The notes: generated by a model from the sequence alone, not told the origin. Counted from the first letter of the stretch, positions 24,245-33,166 are shown. The stretch is DNA of 64,000 nt from JAABRB01 sp041617635 (GCA_041617635.1 JBFJOO010000003.1:50877-114876); one strand, 5' to 3'. Numbers and translations: made by a program.

Positions 24245-25855
24245 ATGGGCGAATTCGACTACGTGATCGTCGGGGCCGGATCGGCGGGCTGCCTCCTCGC
24301 CAATCGGCTCTCGGCGGACAAGGACGTGCGGGTCCTGCTCGTCGAAGCGGGCGGCAAAGACGACTATTTCTGGATCGACATCCCGGTCGGGTATCTCTAC
24401 ACGATCGGCAATCCGCGCACCGACTGGTGCTATCGCACCGAGTCGGATCCGGGCCTGAACGGCCGCTCGCTCCTCTACGCGCGCGGCAAGGTCCTGGGCG
24501 GATGCTCATCGATCAACGCGATGATCTACATGCGCGGGCAGAAGAGCGACTACGACCAATGGGCCGCGCTCGGAAACCGCGGCTGGTCCTGGGACGAGGT
24601 GCTGCCGTATTTCATGCGGGTGGAGGACTATGCCCGCGGCGCGGACGATCTGCATGGTGCGGGCGGCGAGCTGCGCGTCGAGGATCCCCGCGTGTCCTGG
24701 GAGATCATCGATGCCTGGCGCGAGGCAGCGGCCGAATGCGGCATCCCGAAAGTGGCGGAATTCAATCGCGGCGACAACTTCGGCGTCGCCTATTTCCAGA
24801 TGAACCAGCGCCGCGGGGTGCGCTGGAGCGCGACCAAGGCGTTCCTGCGGCCGGCGCTGAAGCGGCCGAATCTAACGGTGCGCACGAACGTCCACGTCAA
24901 CCGCGTGCGCATCGAGTCTCGTGGGGGCATCAAGCGCGCGCTCGGCGTCGAGTTCAGGGAGACCGGCCGGGGCGGAGAGTACGTGGCTGCGCGCCGGGAG
25001 GTCATTCTGGCCGCCGGTGCCATCGGGTCCCCGCAGATCCTGCAGCTTTCGGGGGTCGGCCGCAGCGATGCGTTGAGCGCGCTGGAGATCCCCGTGCAGC
25101 ACGAGCTGCCGGGGGTAGGCGAGAATCTCCAGGATCATCTCCAGATCCGGATGATGTACAAGGTCCAGGGCGTGCGCACCTTGAACGAGCGCGCCAACAG
25201 CCTCTTCGGCAAGCTCGCGATGGGACTCGAATACTTATGCTTCAGGACCGGGCCGTTGACCATGCCGCCGTCGCAGCTCGGCGCTTTCGCGCGCAGTGAT
25301 CCGTCTCAGCCGACCCCCAACATCGAGTGGCACGTGCAGCCGCTCAGTCTCGACCGGTTCGGCGCGCCGCTGCATCCGTTCCCGGCGATCACCCCTTCGG
25401 TGTGCAACCTGCGCCCGACGAGCCGTGGTCACGTGCGCATCAAGTCGTCGGACCCGCACGCTCACCCGGGAATCATGCTGAATTATCTTTCCACCGACGC
25501 CGATCGCAAGGTCGCGGTGGACGGTATGCGCTTCACACGACGCATCATGGCGGCCGGGGCGCTCGCGAAGTACCAACCGGAGGAGTGGAAGCCCGGACCC
25601 GACGTGGCGGACGACGCCGCCCTGGTGCGCGCGGCCGGCGATCTCGGAACCACGATTTTCCATCCGATCGGGACGTGCAAGATGGGGAACGATTCCGCGG
25701 CGGTCGTGGACGACAAGCTGCGCGTGCACGGCATCCAGGGGCTGCGCGTGATCGACGCGTCGGTCATGCCGCTCATCACGTCCGGCAACACCAACGCGCC
25801 GACCACGATGATCGCCGAGAAGGGCGCCGAGATGGTACGCGCGGCCTGGCGCTGA
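24245..25855 (+). CDS. GMC family FAD-dependent oxidoreductase
   Basis: A 536-residue choline-dehydrogenase-like flavoenzyme that oxidises an alcohol group. The N-terminal dinucleotide fold is D-Y-V-I-V-G-A-G-S-A-G-C-L-L-A-N-R-L. The first GMC signature is R-G-K-V-L-G-G-C-S-S-I-N-A-M-I-Y-M-R-G, and the second is G-A-I-G-S-P-Q-I-L-Q-L-S-G-V-G. The C-terminal catalytic region has F-H-P-I-G-T-C-K-M-G and G-N-T-N-A-P-T-T-M-I. An AGAGGTGA site favours ATG 24245 over GTG 24239. There is no signal peptide. The substrate is unknown. It lies right after the livF remnant and may belong to the same ancestral catabolic locus. Confidence 0.9.
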   Translation: MGEFDYVIVGAGSAGCLLANRLSADKDVRVLLVEAGGKDDYFWIDIPVGYLYTIGNPRTDWCYRTESDPGLNGRSLLYARGKVLGGCSSINAMIYMRGQKSDYDQWAALGNRGWSWDEVLPYFMRVEDYARGADDLHGAGGELRVEDPRVSWEIIDAWREAAAECGIPKVAEFNRGDNFGVAYFQMNQRRGVRWSATKAFLRPALKRPNLTVRTNVHVNRVRIESRGGIKRALGVEFRETGRGGEYVAARREVILAAGAIGSPQILQLSGVGRSDALSALEIPVQHELPGVGENLQDHLQIRMMYKVQGVRTLNERANSLFGKLAMGLEYLCFRTGPLTMPPSQLGAFARSDPSQPTPNIEWHVQPLSLDRFGAPLHPFPAITPSVCNLRPTSRGHVRIKSSDPHAHPGIMLNYLSTDADRKVAVDGMRFTRRIMAAGALAKYQPEEWKPGPDVADDAALVRAAGDLGTTIFHPIGTCKMGNDSAAVVDDKLRVHGIQGLRVIDASVMPLITSGNTNAPTTMIAEKGAEMVRAAWR

Positions 25856-26021
25856 GCACGCGCCGAAGTCCAGGACCGTTCACGTAGACGTCGGCGGTAT
25901 GCTCACCGATCCCGCTGTTCCGCGCGCCGTCGGCGCGCACCGACCGTAGCGGGCTGCAACGGTGCGACCGCGTCGTCAGGCGCCAGGACCTCCTCTTCGG
26001 CGCCTCGAAAACGTCGAGACA

Positions 26022-26060
26022 CTTGACACGCGGCCCCCGCGTGACGACCGTTCTGTCAAG
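26022..26060. promoter_or_regulatory. inverted repeats upstream of the sigma-54 promoter (candidate UAS)
   Basis: CTTGACA (26022-26028) and TGTCAAG (26054-26060) form a perfect 7-bp inverted repeat with centres 32 bases apart. A second inverted repeat, CACGCGG-N3-CCGCGTG (26027-26043), is nested in it. The pair lies about 47-85 bases upstream of the -24 element, where enhancer-binding proteins of sigma-54 promoters usually bind. The remainder of the 376-base gap (25856-26021 and 26122-26231) shows nothing I recognise. Confidence 0.5.
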
Positions 26061-26104
26061 AAGCGGGCGGCTAATCGTCTGAAAACACTGCAAAGCGCGT
26101 GCCG

Positions 26105-26121
26105 TTGGCACGGATTATGCA
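26105..26121 (+). promoter_or_regulatory. sigma-54 (RpoN) promoter of the PEP-CTERM gene
   Basis: TTGGCACGGATTATGCA matches the -24/-12 consensus YTGGCACG-N4-TTGCW at all but one position, with GG and GC exactly ten bases apart. Transcription would start near 26132, leaving a leader of about 100 bases before ATG 26232. Confidence 0.85.
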
Positions 26122-26231
26122 CCGCCGGAAAAGACCGGAAACAGACCGCACATCTGTGCCCGATTGAAGCGTTCCGAGCCTTCGAGGTTCGGGACAGGGT
26201 GCACATAACAAATCCACAAGGAGAAGGCACT

Positions 26232-26840
26232 ATGAAAGTGCAAGCGCTCCGCGGCTTGCTCCGCTGGTTCGGCACGGCGCTCATCGCGCTTTTCTTGGTG
26301 ACGCCCAACGTCAGGGCCGCCAGTATCTTTATCGACGCTGCCAACCTGGAAAACCAAGTTGCCTTCAACTTCGGGCAGTTCGAGGGGGGCTTCTCCATCA
26401 ACGGGAGTACGCCGATCACCACCGGGGGTGCTGTCTTCGGCGAGGGGACCCAGCTGAATTTCACCGGACAGTGGATCGATCTGGGCGCGGCCGTCGCGTT
26501 CGCCCGCACGGTGTACTGGGTCGACCCGCTTACCCCGACCATTATCAGCGACATCCTGCAGTGGTCGATCACGCCGAGCGGCGCTAGCGGTCTCGCTACG
26601 ATCTCGGGGTTCTTTCAGGCCGATAATAATGGCACCTTGCCGATCAACGTGCTCCCGGCCGACGTCATCGTCGAACAGGCTGACGGAAGTCATGACCCGT
26701 TCAACTTCAGCGCGGCATTCCTCGGCGGGCAGGTCATCACCGGGGCAGCGATTCCGGAGCCTGCCACCGCTCTTCTGCTCGCCGTTGGCCTGATCGGCTT
26801 GATCGGCATGCGCCGCCGGCGCGGAAACACGGCTGCCTGA
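26232..26840 (+). CDS. PEP-CTERM sorting domain protein
   Basis: A 202-residue exported protein. It has a signal peptide (about 1-30, ending V-R-A-A), a beta-rich body without Cys, and a C-terminal sorting signal: Pro175-Glu-Pro-Ala, a hydrophobic helix (about 179-192) and a basic tail R-R-R-R. Such proteins are processed by exosortase and delivered to the outer surface or matrix with exopolysaccharide, including in floc formers. An AAGGAGAAGG site precedes ATG 26232. A canonical sigma-54 promoter lies upstream, fitting control by a PrsK/PrsR-type system encoded elsewhere. No exosortase gene is in the window. Confidence 0.9.
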   Translation: MKVQALRGLLRWFGTALIALFLVTPNVRAASIFIDAANLENQVAFNFGQFEGGFSINGSTPITTGGAVFGEGTQLNFTGQWIDLGAAVAFARTVYWVDPLTPTIISDILQWSITPSGASGLATISGFFQADNNGTLPINVLPADVIVEQADGSHDPFNFSAAFLGGQVITGAAIPEPATALLLAVGLIGLIGMRRRRGNTAA

Positions 26841-26869
26841 CACCAACCGAGTTCGTCGCCTCGTGCGGC

Positions 26870-26893
26870 GCATCGGGAGCTCGCTCCCGATGC
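26870..26893 (+). terminator. hairpin after the PEP-CTERM gene
   Basis: GCATCGGGAGC and GCTCCCGATGC form a perfect 11-bp stem with a 2-base loop, 30 bases after the stop. No T run follows, so termination efficiency is uncertain. Confidence 0.6.
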
Positions 26894-26985
26894 CGCCACA
26901 CCTACGGCGGATCGCCTTTGTTCGCCGAGACCAGAAGCGCACCGAGGTGGTTCGGTCGAACTGGCGTTAGGCGCGAGGCCGATCC

Positions 26986-27506
26986 TCACAACCACCTGGC
27001 TTTGCGGAATCGGGAGAAGAGATACACGTCGATGGCCGTCATGATCCGGATCACGGCCGGATAGCCCACGGACCAGGCGAGCCCCGGCATGTGCCGGAAG
27101 TTCATTCCGTAGATGCCGGCGATCATCGTCGGGATGACGATCAGCGCGGCGTAGGCTGCGAAGCGCTTCGTGACCTCGTTGTCCTGGACGGTGAGCAGGG
27201 ACAGGTTCACGGAGATCGCGGTCGTGACCATCTCCCGCAGGCTGTCGGTCGTCTGGTTCAATCGGAACAGATGAACGTACACGTCGCGGAAATACCCCTG
27301 CAGCTTCGCGCACTGCTGGGGCACGCGTCCACCATAGAGCTTGGCGGTCGCTTCGCCTCCTGCAAAGCATCGAGCTCTGCGGAAGACGGCTCGAAGAGCG
27401 CGACCCAGACGAAGCACTCCGGCCGGTTCACATAGCCGCGAATCTCGCTCGGTTGAATTTGCGCGATGATCCGGCCATTCTGGTATGCGACACAGTTGAC
27501 GAGCAC
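26986..27506 (-). pseudogene. corA: corA-like magnesium/cobalt transporter remnant with internal deletion
   Basis: Two CorA pieces lie head to tail in different frames. The first 50 codons (from 27506: M-L-V-N-C-V-A-Y-Q-N-G, ending A-E-L-D-A-L-Q-E) are the CorA N-terminus. The rest (K-L-Y-G-G-R-V-P-Q-Q-C-A-K-L-Q-G-Y-F onward) is the CorA C-terminal part, with the Y-G-M-N-F motif, two membrane segments and the ending R-F-R-K-A-R-W-L. About half of a normal 320-residue CorA is missing between them. The break lies near 27350, and the reading frame also shifts there, so no intact product can be made. Confidence 0.85.
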
Positions 27507-27670
27507 GGGCTTTTTCCAGCGGGCATCCTAGCTTTGGACCGGTGCCGGAGCCGGCAGGGGTGGGCGGCAGTCCGGGCGACGCATTAAGATCCGGACCCGA
27601 GGCACTCACGCCTCGCGGCCGGTGCCTACCCGGTCCGAATCGTTCGATCTGGCCGGATGGGAATGCGACG

Positions 27671-29716
27671 ATGCACGGCAAGACGCGGCACAGGGTCGTT
27701 GGCGTAGACGTCGGGGGCACGTTCACCGACCTCATCCTGATCGATGAAGGCGCGGGGGAGCTGCGTCTCGCAAAGGTTCCCACGACTCCCGAGAATCAGG
27801 CGGACGGCGTGCTCGCGGCCCTGGCGGAAACCGGTGCTGCGCTGGCCGACGTCGCCACGATGGTGCATGGCACGACCACCACCACCAACGCGATGCTCGA
27901 GCGCAAGATCGCCCGCGTGGGGTTGATCACGACGCGAGGCTTCCGCGACGTGCTCGAGCTCGGCCGGCGCACGCGGCCGCAACCCTACGGGCTCATCGGC
28001 AGCTTCACTCCGCTGGTCGCGAGGGAGCTGCGCCTCGAAGTCGACGAACGTGTGAGCGCGTCGGGCGCCGTCGTCAGGCCGCTCGACGAGGCTGAGGTAG
28101 GACGTGCGGCGCGCCGGCTGCTGGAGCTCGGCGCGGAGAGCGTCGTCATTCATTTCCTGCACAGCTACATCAATCCGGCGCACGAGCTGCGCGCGGCCGA
28201 GATCGTGCGGCGCATCTGGCCGAACCGTTACATCACCGCCGGCCACGCGGTCATCTCCGAATACCGCGAATACGAGCGCGGCGTGACGGCCGCCGTGAAC
28301 GCCTCCATCCAGCCGGTGCTGCACCGTTACATCGAGCGTTTGCAGGGAGAGCTTGCGGCGCGCGGCTTCGCCAACGAATTGCTCGTCATGCAAGGCAACG
28401 GCGGAACCGTGGCCGCCGGCCTGGTCGCGGAGGCCGCGGTGAACACCGTCGGATCGGGTCCGGCGTCCGGAGTGATCGCCGCCGCGTACACCGCCACGCA
28501 GTCCGGCTTCCCGAACGTCGTCACCTACGACATGGGCGGGACGTCGAGCGACGTCGCGCTCATCCAGGCGGGGTTGCCGCAGGTCTCGACCGAGCTCGAG
28601 CTCGAATACGCGATGCCGATCCACGTCCCGATGATCGACATCCACACCATCGGGGCGGGCGGCGGATCGATCGCCCGGATCAACGACGCCGGGATGCTGC
28701 AGGTCGGCCCCGAGAGCGCGGGCGCGACGCCGGGCCCCATCTGCTATGGGCGCGGGGGAGTGCAGGTCACGATCACCGACGCGAATCTGCTCCTCGGACG
28801 GCTGAACCCCGGACGGTTGCTCTCGGTCGCCAGCCCGGTCGCGCTCGACGCCTTGCGCGGCGCCGTCGCGGAACAGGTCGGACGCCCGCTCGACCTCACG
28901 GCCGACGAAGCCGCGGCGGCGGTGCTCCGCATCGCGAACGACCGCATGGCGAACGCAATCCGCATGGTGAGTCTCGCGCGGGGGCACGACCCGCGCGACT
29001 TTGCCCTCTTCGCGTTCGGCGGCGCGGGCCCCTTGCATGCCGTGGCGCTCGCGCGCGAGCTGGGCATCCCGAAGGTGCTGATTCCCGCCCGGCCCGGTCT
29101 GACGAACGCACTGGGTTGCGTCGTGGCAGATGTGCGTCACGACTTCGTGCGGACCGTCAACCGGCCCCTTCCGGAGGTGGGCCCGGACCTGGTGGGTGAC
29201 ATCCTTGCGCAGCAGATCGCCGACGGAAGAGCGATGCTCGAGCGGGAGCGCGTGACCGTCGAGGGCGTCGATTGCGTGCACCGGGCCGACATGCAGTTTC
29301 AGGGTCAGAGCCACATCTTGACGGTCGCGTTGCCGGGCGCGGCGGTGACGCCGGACGAGTTGCGCCAGCTGTTCGAGGCAGCCTACTGGCAGCGCTTCGG
29401 CGTCGAGCTTAAGGAGATCCGTCCAGTGCTCGTTGGCCTGCACACCGCGGTGATCGGCAAGCGGCGCCCGGTGCGCCTCGCGGCGCTCGCTGCCGGCGAG
29501 CCGCGTGCCGCGCTCGCCGATGCGCAGAGCGAGACGCGCCAGGTCTGGTTCGACGGTAAGCGCATCCCGACACCGGTCTATCGGCGCGACTGGATCCCGG
29601 AGGGCGCGGCGTTCTCGGGGCCGGCCATCGTCGAGCAGCTCGACGCGACCACGGTGATCGAACCGGGGAATCGCGTCGCCGTCGACGCGCTAGGCAACCT
29701 GGTCGTCACGGTGTGA
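27671..29716 (+). CDS. hyuA: hydantoinase/oxoprolinase family protein, subunit A
   Basis: A 681-residue ATP-using enzyme subunit of the HyuA/5-oxoprolinase A family, members of which open cyclic amides or carboxylate ketones. The acetate/sugar-kinase-like N-terminus begins V-V-G-V-D-V-G-G-T-F-T-D. Other family segments are H-G-T-T-T-T-T-N-A, Y-D-M-G-G-T-S-S-D-V and the G-A-G-G-G-S-I-A motif. I start at ATG 27671 because the upstream frame has no family similarity. The HyuB gene follows 30 bases later. The symbol marks the family, not a proven hydantoin substrate. Confidence 0.88.
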   Translation: MHGKTRHRVVGVDVGGTFTDLILIDEGAGELRLAKVPTTPENQADGVLAALAETGAALADVATMVHGTTTTTNAMLERKIARVGLITTRGFRDVLELGRRTRPQPYGLIGSFTPLVARELRLEVDERVSASGAVVRPLDEAEVGRAARRLLELGAESVVIHFLHSYINPAHELRAAEIVRRIWPNRYITAGHAVISEYREYERGVTAAVNASIQPVLHRYIERLQGELAARGFANELLVMQGNGGTVAAGLVAEAAVNTVGSGPASGVIAAAYTATQSGFPNVVTYDMGGTSSDVALIQAGLPQVSTELELEYAMPIHVPMIDIHTIGAGGGSIARINDAGMLQVGPESAGATPGPICYGRGGVQVTITDANLLLGRLNPGRLLSVASPVALDALRGAVAEQVGRPLDLTADEAAAAVLRIANDRMANAIRMVSLARGHDPRDFALFAFGGAGPLHAVALARELGIPKVLIPARPGLTNALGCVVADVRHDFVRTVNRPLPEVGPDLVGDILAQQIADGRAMLERERVTVEGVDCVHRADMQFQGQSHILTVALPGAAVTPDELRQLFEAAYWQRFGVELKEIRPVLVGLHTAVIGKRRPVRLAALAAGEPRAALADAQSETRQVWFDGKRIPTPVYRRDWIPEGAAFSGPAIVEQLDATTVIEPGNRVAVDALGNLVVTV

Positions 29717-29746
29717 GTGCGTGTAGAGTTCGCGTTGGAGAGAAAT

Positions 29747-31516
29747 ATGGATCCACAAGACTTGCGTGATCCTCGCGTGATCGACCCGATCACGCTGGTG
29801 GTGATCCAGAACGGCTTGCAGCAGGTCTGCAACGAGATGGATCTCGCTTTCGTCCGCGCGGCGTTCTCGCCGGTGATCTCCGAGGCGCTGGACCGCTCGG
29901 ACGGGATCTACCACCGCGACACGGGCGAGCTGATCGCCCAGGGCGAGCTCGGGTTGCCGGTCTTCGTCGGAACGATGCAGTTCTCCACCCAGGCCGTCAT
30001 CGAGCGCGTCAAGGAGCAGGGCACCCCGCTCGACGCGGGCGACATCTTCATCGTGAACGACCCCTATCTCGGCGGCACGCACCTGATGGACGTCAAGTTC
30101 GTGAAGCCGTTCTTCTACCAGGGGCGGCTCTTTGCGTGGCTCGCCAACACCGGACACTGGCCCGATACGGGAGGCTCGGTCCCGGGTGGGTTCTCCGCCA
30201 ACGCGACCGAAGTCGAGCAGGAAGGCCTGCGACTGCCGCCGGTCAAGCTCTACAAGCGGGGCGTGATCGATGCGGAAATCCTGTCGATCATCCTCTCGAA
30301 CATCCGCATCGCCGATCAGCGCATCGGCGACATCAAGGCGCAAGCGGCGGCCCTGGCGATCGGCGAGCGCCGTCTCACGGCGCTCCTCGACCGGTATGGC
30401 GCGGAAACGGTCGAGCAGGCCATCGGCGAGCTGAAGGAGCGTGCGGCGCAGCAGATGCGCGCCAAGATCGCCGAGATTCCGGACGGCACCTATGAGGGCG
30501 AGGCCTACGTGGACTCCGACGGGGTGGTGGACGAGCCGCTGCGCATCGCCATGCGGATCGTGAAAGAGGGCGAGACGCTGACATTCGACATGGCGGGCTC
30601 ATCGCCGCCCTGCCGCGGACCGATGAACAGCGTGATCGCCACCACCAAGTCGTCGATCTACCTCGCGGTGAAGCACGTCTTCCCGGAAGTTCCGATCAAC
30701 GCCGGGACGTTCGCGCCGCTGCGGATCATCGAGCCCGAAGGGACATTCCTCTATGCGAAGTATCCGCGGCCGGTGTCCGGGTGCGCGGCCGAGGTCAGCC
30801 AGCGCATCGCGGAGGCGGTGTTCTCCGCGCTGGTGAAGGCGATACCCGACAAGCTGTTCGCCGCTCCAGCGGGGACGTCGGGCAATCTCTCGGTCGGCGG
30901 GTATGACCCGGAGCGCCAGCGCGCTTACGTCATGTACGTCATATCCGGTGGCGGCTACGGGGGCTCCACCCGGGGCGACGGGTTGTCGAACGGCTGCTCG
31001 ACCATCGGCATCTCCAAGACCACGCCCATCGAGGTGATGGAGCAGTTCTACCCGGTTCAGTTCGAGGAGTACTCTCTCGCCGAGGGCTCCGGCGGCGCGG
31101 GGGAGTTTCGCGGCGGGTTCGGGGTCAACTACAAGATCCGCCTGTGCCGCGGCGAAGCGCGCGCGTCGATGGTCATGGATCATGGTCGCGTCGGTCCGCA
31201 AGGCGCGCGGGGCGGCGCGGACGGCGGCGTCAACCGGGTACGGATCGTGCGCGGGGGAGTGCCGTATTCTCCGCCGCACCTCTCAAAGGATCAGGGCATC
31301 GGGATCTCCACAGGGGATCTCATCGAGGTCACGACGCCGGGCGGAGGCGGGTTCGGCGATCCGCTGCGCCGGCCACCGGAGCGCGTCGCACGCGATGTCG
31401 CGCGCGGCTACTACTCACGCGAGGATGCGGTGGCGCGATTCGGCGTCGTGCTCGGCGCCGACGGCGCGCCAGACGCCGCGGCAACCGCGCAGCGCAGACG
31501 GGTTGCAGGAAAGTAG
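29747..31516 (+). CDS. hyuB: hydantoinase/oxoprolinase family protein, subunit B
   Basis: A 589-residue partner of subunit A. The typical N-terminus D-P-I-T-L-V-V-I-Q-N-G-L-Q-Q-V-C-N-E-M is followed by H-R-D-T-G-E-L-I-A-Q-G, I-V-N-D-P-Y-L-G-G-T-H and the C-terminal T-P-G-G-G-G-F-G-D-P. The length fits the family. A GGAGAG site supports ATG 29747 over the in-frame GTG at 29717. Together A and B probably form one cytoplasmic ATP-dependent amidohydrolase or carboxylase. An SDR gene follows 44 bases later on the same strand and may be co-transcribed. Confidence 0.9.
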   Translation: MDPQDLRDPRVIDPITLVVIQNGLQQVCNEMDLAFVRAAFSPVISEALDRSDGIYHRDTGELIAQGELGLPVFVGTMQFSTQAVIERVKEQGTPLDAGDIFIVNDPYLGGTHLMDVKFVKPFFYQGRLFAWLANTGHWPDTGGSVPGGFSANATEVEQEGLRLPPVKLYKRGVIDAEILSIILSNIRIADQRIGDIKAQAAALAIGERRLTALLDRYGAETVEQAIGELKERAAQQMRAKIAEIPDGTYEGEAYVDSDGVVDEPLRIAMRIVKEGETLTFDMAGSSPPCRGPMNSVIATTKSSIYLAVKHVFPEVPINAGTFAPLRIIEPEGTFLYAKYPRPVSGCAAEVSQRIAEAVFSALVKAIPDKLFAAPAGTSGNLSVGGYDPERQRAYVMYVISGGGYGGSTRGDGLSNGCSTIGISKTTPIEVMEQFYPVQFEEYSLAEGSGGAGEFRGGFGVNYKIRLCRGEARASMVMDHGRVGPQGARGGADGGVNRVRIVRGGVPYSPPHLSKDQGIGISTGDLIEVTTPGGGGFGDPLRRPPERVARDVARGYYSREDAVARFGVVLGADGAPDAAATAQRRRVAGK

Positions 31517-31560
31517 CGAGAAAAGTGTTCTCTTGGGGTTAACAACGACGGGATTCGACC

Positions 31561-32328
31561 ATGCAAATCAAGGGCAAGACATTCATCGTCACCGGCGGCG
31601 CTTCCGGGCTCGGTGGCGGCACCGTGCGCATGCTTGCAGGCAATGGCGCCAACGTCGTCATCGCGGACCTGCAGGCGGACAAGGGCGAGGCCCTCGCGAA
31701 AGAGCTCGGCAAGTCCGCGCGCTTCGCGAAATGCGATGTCACGAGCGAGGCCGACGGCAATGCGGCCGTCGCCGCGGCGCTCAAGGAATTCGGCGGGCTG
31801 CATGGCCTGGTCAACTGCGCCGGCATCGCGATCGGCGCGAAGACGATCGGCAAGGAAGGGCCGCACCCGCTCGACTCGTTCACCAAGACGATCAACATCA
31901 ATCTAATCGGCACGTTCAACATGATCCGGCTCGCGGCCGCCGCGATGGCGAAGCAGCCGCCGCAGGAGAGCGGCGAGCGCGGCGTGATCATCTGCACGGC
32001 GTCGGTGGCCGCGTTCGACGGACAGATCGGCCAGGTCGCCTACTCCGCGTCGAAGGGGGGCATCGTCGGCATGACGCTGCCGATCGCGCGCGACCTCGCC
32101 CGCGACGGCATTCGCGTGCTGACGATCGCGCCCGGTATCTTCGAAACGCCGATGCTGCACGGCCTGCCGAAGGAGATCCAGGACTCGCTCGGCAAGCAGG
32201 TGCCGTTCCCGTCGCGCCTCGGCCGCCCGGACGAATACGCGGCGCTCGCCAAGGCCATGATCGAGATCCAGATGCTGAACGGCGAGGTCGTGCGCCTCGA
32301 CGGCGCCATCCGCATGGCCCCGAAGTGA
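31561..32328 (+). CDS. SDR family 3-hydroxyacyl-CoA dehydrogenase-like protein
   Basis: A 255-residue short-chain dehydrogenase most like type-2 3-hydroxyacyl-CoA dehydrogenase (HSD10-like). It has the cofactor motif T-G-G-A-S-G-L-G near residue 11, the aspartate of C-D-V-T, N-C-A-G near 89, the catalytic Ser in T-A-S-V-A, and Y-S-A-S-K near 161, followed by A-P-G-I-F-E-T-P-M. These enzymes oxidise 3-hydroxyacyl-CoAs with NAD. The ribosome site is weak. The gene ends just before a cluster of REP-like palindromes shared with the convergent carbonic anhydrase gene. Confidence 0.85.
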   Translation: MQIKGKTFIVTGGASGLGGGTVRMLAGNGANVVIADLQADKGEALAKELGKSARFAKCDVTSEADGNAAVAAALKEFGGLHGLVNCAGIAIGAKTIGKEGPHPLDSFTKTININLIGTFNMIRLAAAAMAKQPPQESGERGVIICTASVAAFDGQIGQVAYSASKGGIVGMTLPIARDLARDGIRVLTIAPGIFETPMLHGLPKEIQDSLGKQVPFPSRLGRPDEYAALAKAMIEIQMLNGEVVRLDGAIRMAPK

Positions 32329-32362
32329 CCGCGTCCGCGCGACCGCCGGTCGCGCCTCGCGC

Positions 32363-32524
32363 GGTCATCCCCGCACAAGCGGGGATCCAGGGCTCCGCAG
32401 AGCGTGCGGCCATCCCCGCGCAAGCTGGGGATCCAGGGTTTTCGGCCAGTCGGCGATTGGATTCCCGCCTACGCGGGAATGACGACCTCCGATAAGGCCA
32501 TCCCCGCGCAAATGGGGAGCCAGC
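32363..32524. repeat. cluster of REP-like palindromes
   Basis: Four related palindromic units lie in the 195-base convergent gap. Units at 32363-32391, 32408-32438 and 32496-32524 follow the pattern TCATCCCCGCGCAAGCGGGGATCCAG with variations. A unit near 32459-32483 is a variant (TTCCCGCCTACGCGGGAATGAC). Each can form a hairpin, and together they probably end transcription from both sides. The last one abuts the carbonic anhydrase stop. Related ends occur at 48597-48737. Confidence 0.8.
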
Positions 32525-33054
32525 TAGGATTTCCGCGGCGTGAGCCGCTGCCGGTACTCCTCGGCGCGTGCGACGTAGCCATCGGCGATCTTCAGCAGCC
32601 CGTCGATCTCCTCGCGCCTGAGGTCGCGCACGACCTTGCCGGGCTGCCCGACCACCAGGACGCCGTCGGGGATCTGCTTACCCTCGGGAATCAGCGTATT
32701 CGCGCCGATCAGCGTGTGCTTGCCGATCACCGCGTGATTGAGAATCACCGCCCCGATGCCGATCAGGCTCCCTTCACCGACGGTGCAACCGTGCAGCATC
32801 GCCAGGTGGCCGACGGACGCGTTGCGGCCGAGCGTGAGCTTGATCCCCGGATCGGTGTGCAGCACCGCGGCGTCCTGCACGTTCACCCGCTCGCCGATCG
32901 TGATGAGATCGCTGTCGCCGCGAATGACGACCTTGAACCAGATGCTCGCCTCGTGCTCGATCGCCACCGATCCGATGACCGTTGCGTCCGGCGCGACATA
33001 CCATTTCGCGCCGCGAAATTCGACCTGACGATCGCCGAGTGAGTAGACCGGCAC
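32524..33054 (-). CDS. gamma-carbonic anhydrase family protein
   Basis: A 176-residue left-handed beta-helix protein built from hexapeptide repeats. The metal ligands correspond to His66 (V-L-H-T-D), His83 and His88 (G-H-L-A-M-L-H-G-C), with the 83/88 spacing as in known enzymes. Many such proteobacterial proteins lack strong carbonic anhydrase activity, so the catalytic role is not certain. A strong AGGAGG site six bases ahead of GTG 33054 fixes the start; the open frame extends further upstream without similarity. It is divergent from the hydrolase gene. Confidence 0.9.
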   Translation of the reverse strand: MPVYSLGDRQVEFRGAKWYVAPDATVIGSVAIEHEASIWFKVVIRGDSDLITIGERVNVQDAAVLHTDPGIKLTLGRNASVGHLAMLHGCTVGEGSLIGIGAVILNHAVIGKHTLIGANTLIPEGKQIPDGVLVVGQPGKVVRDLRREEIDGLLKIADGYVARAEEYRQRLTPRKS

Positions 33055-33166
33055 GGTAGCCTCCTGCTGAATGGGATGATTGTGGATCGCGACCGGGCAT
33101 CTTAGAGTAGCAAACGGAAAACCGCAGGGCGCGCTTGCTACTATCGCCCACTGCATCAGGTGATCC

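Noticed and set aside
26870..26893. Palindrome considered as an attachment site
   Set aside because: No integrase or duplicated flank is present; its position after a gene end fits a transcript hairpin.
32363..32524. Repeat cluster considered as a CRISPR array
   Set aside because: Repeats are imperfect palindromes with irregular spacing, without uniform spacers or cas genes; REP-like elements fit better.
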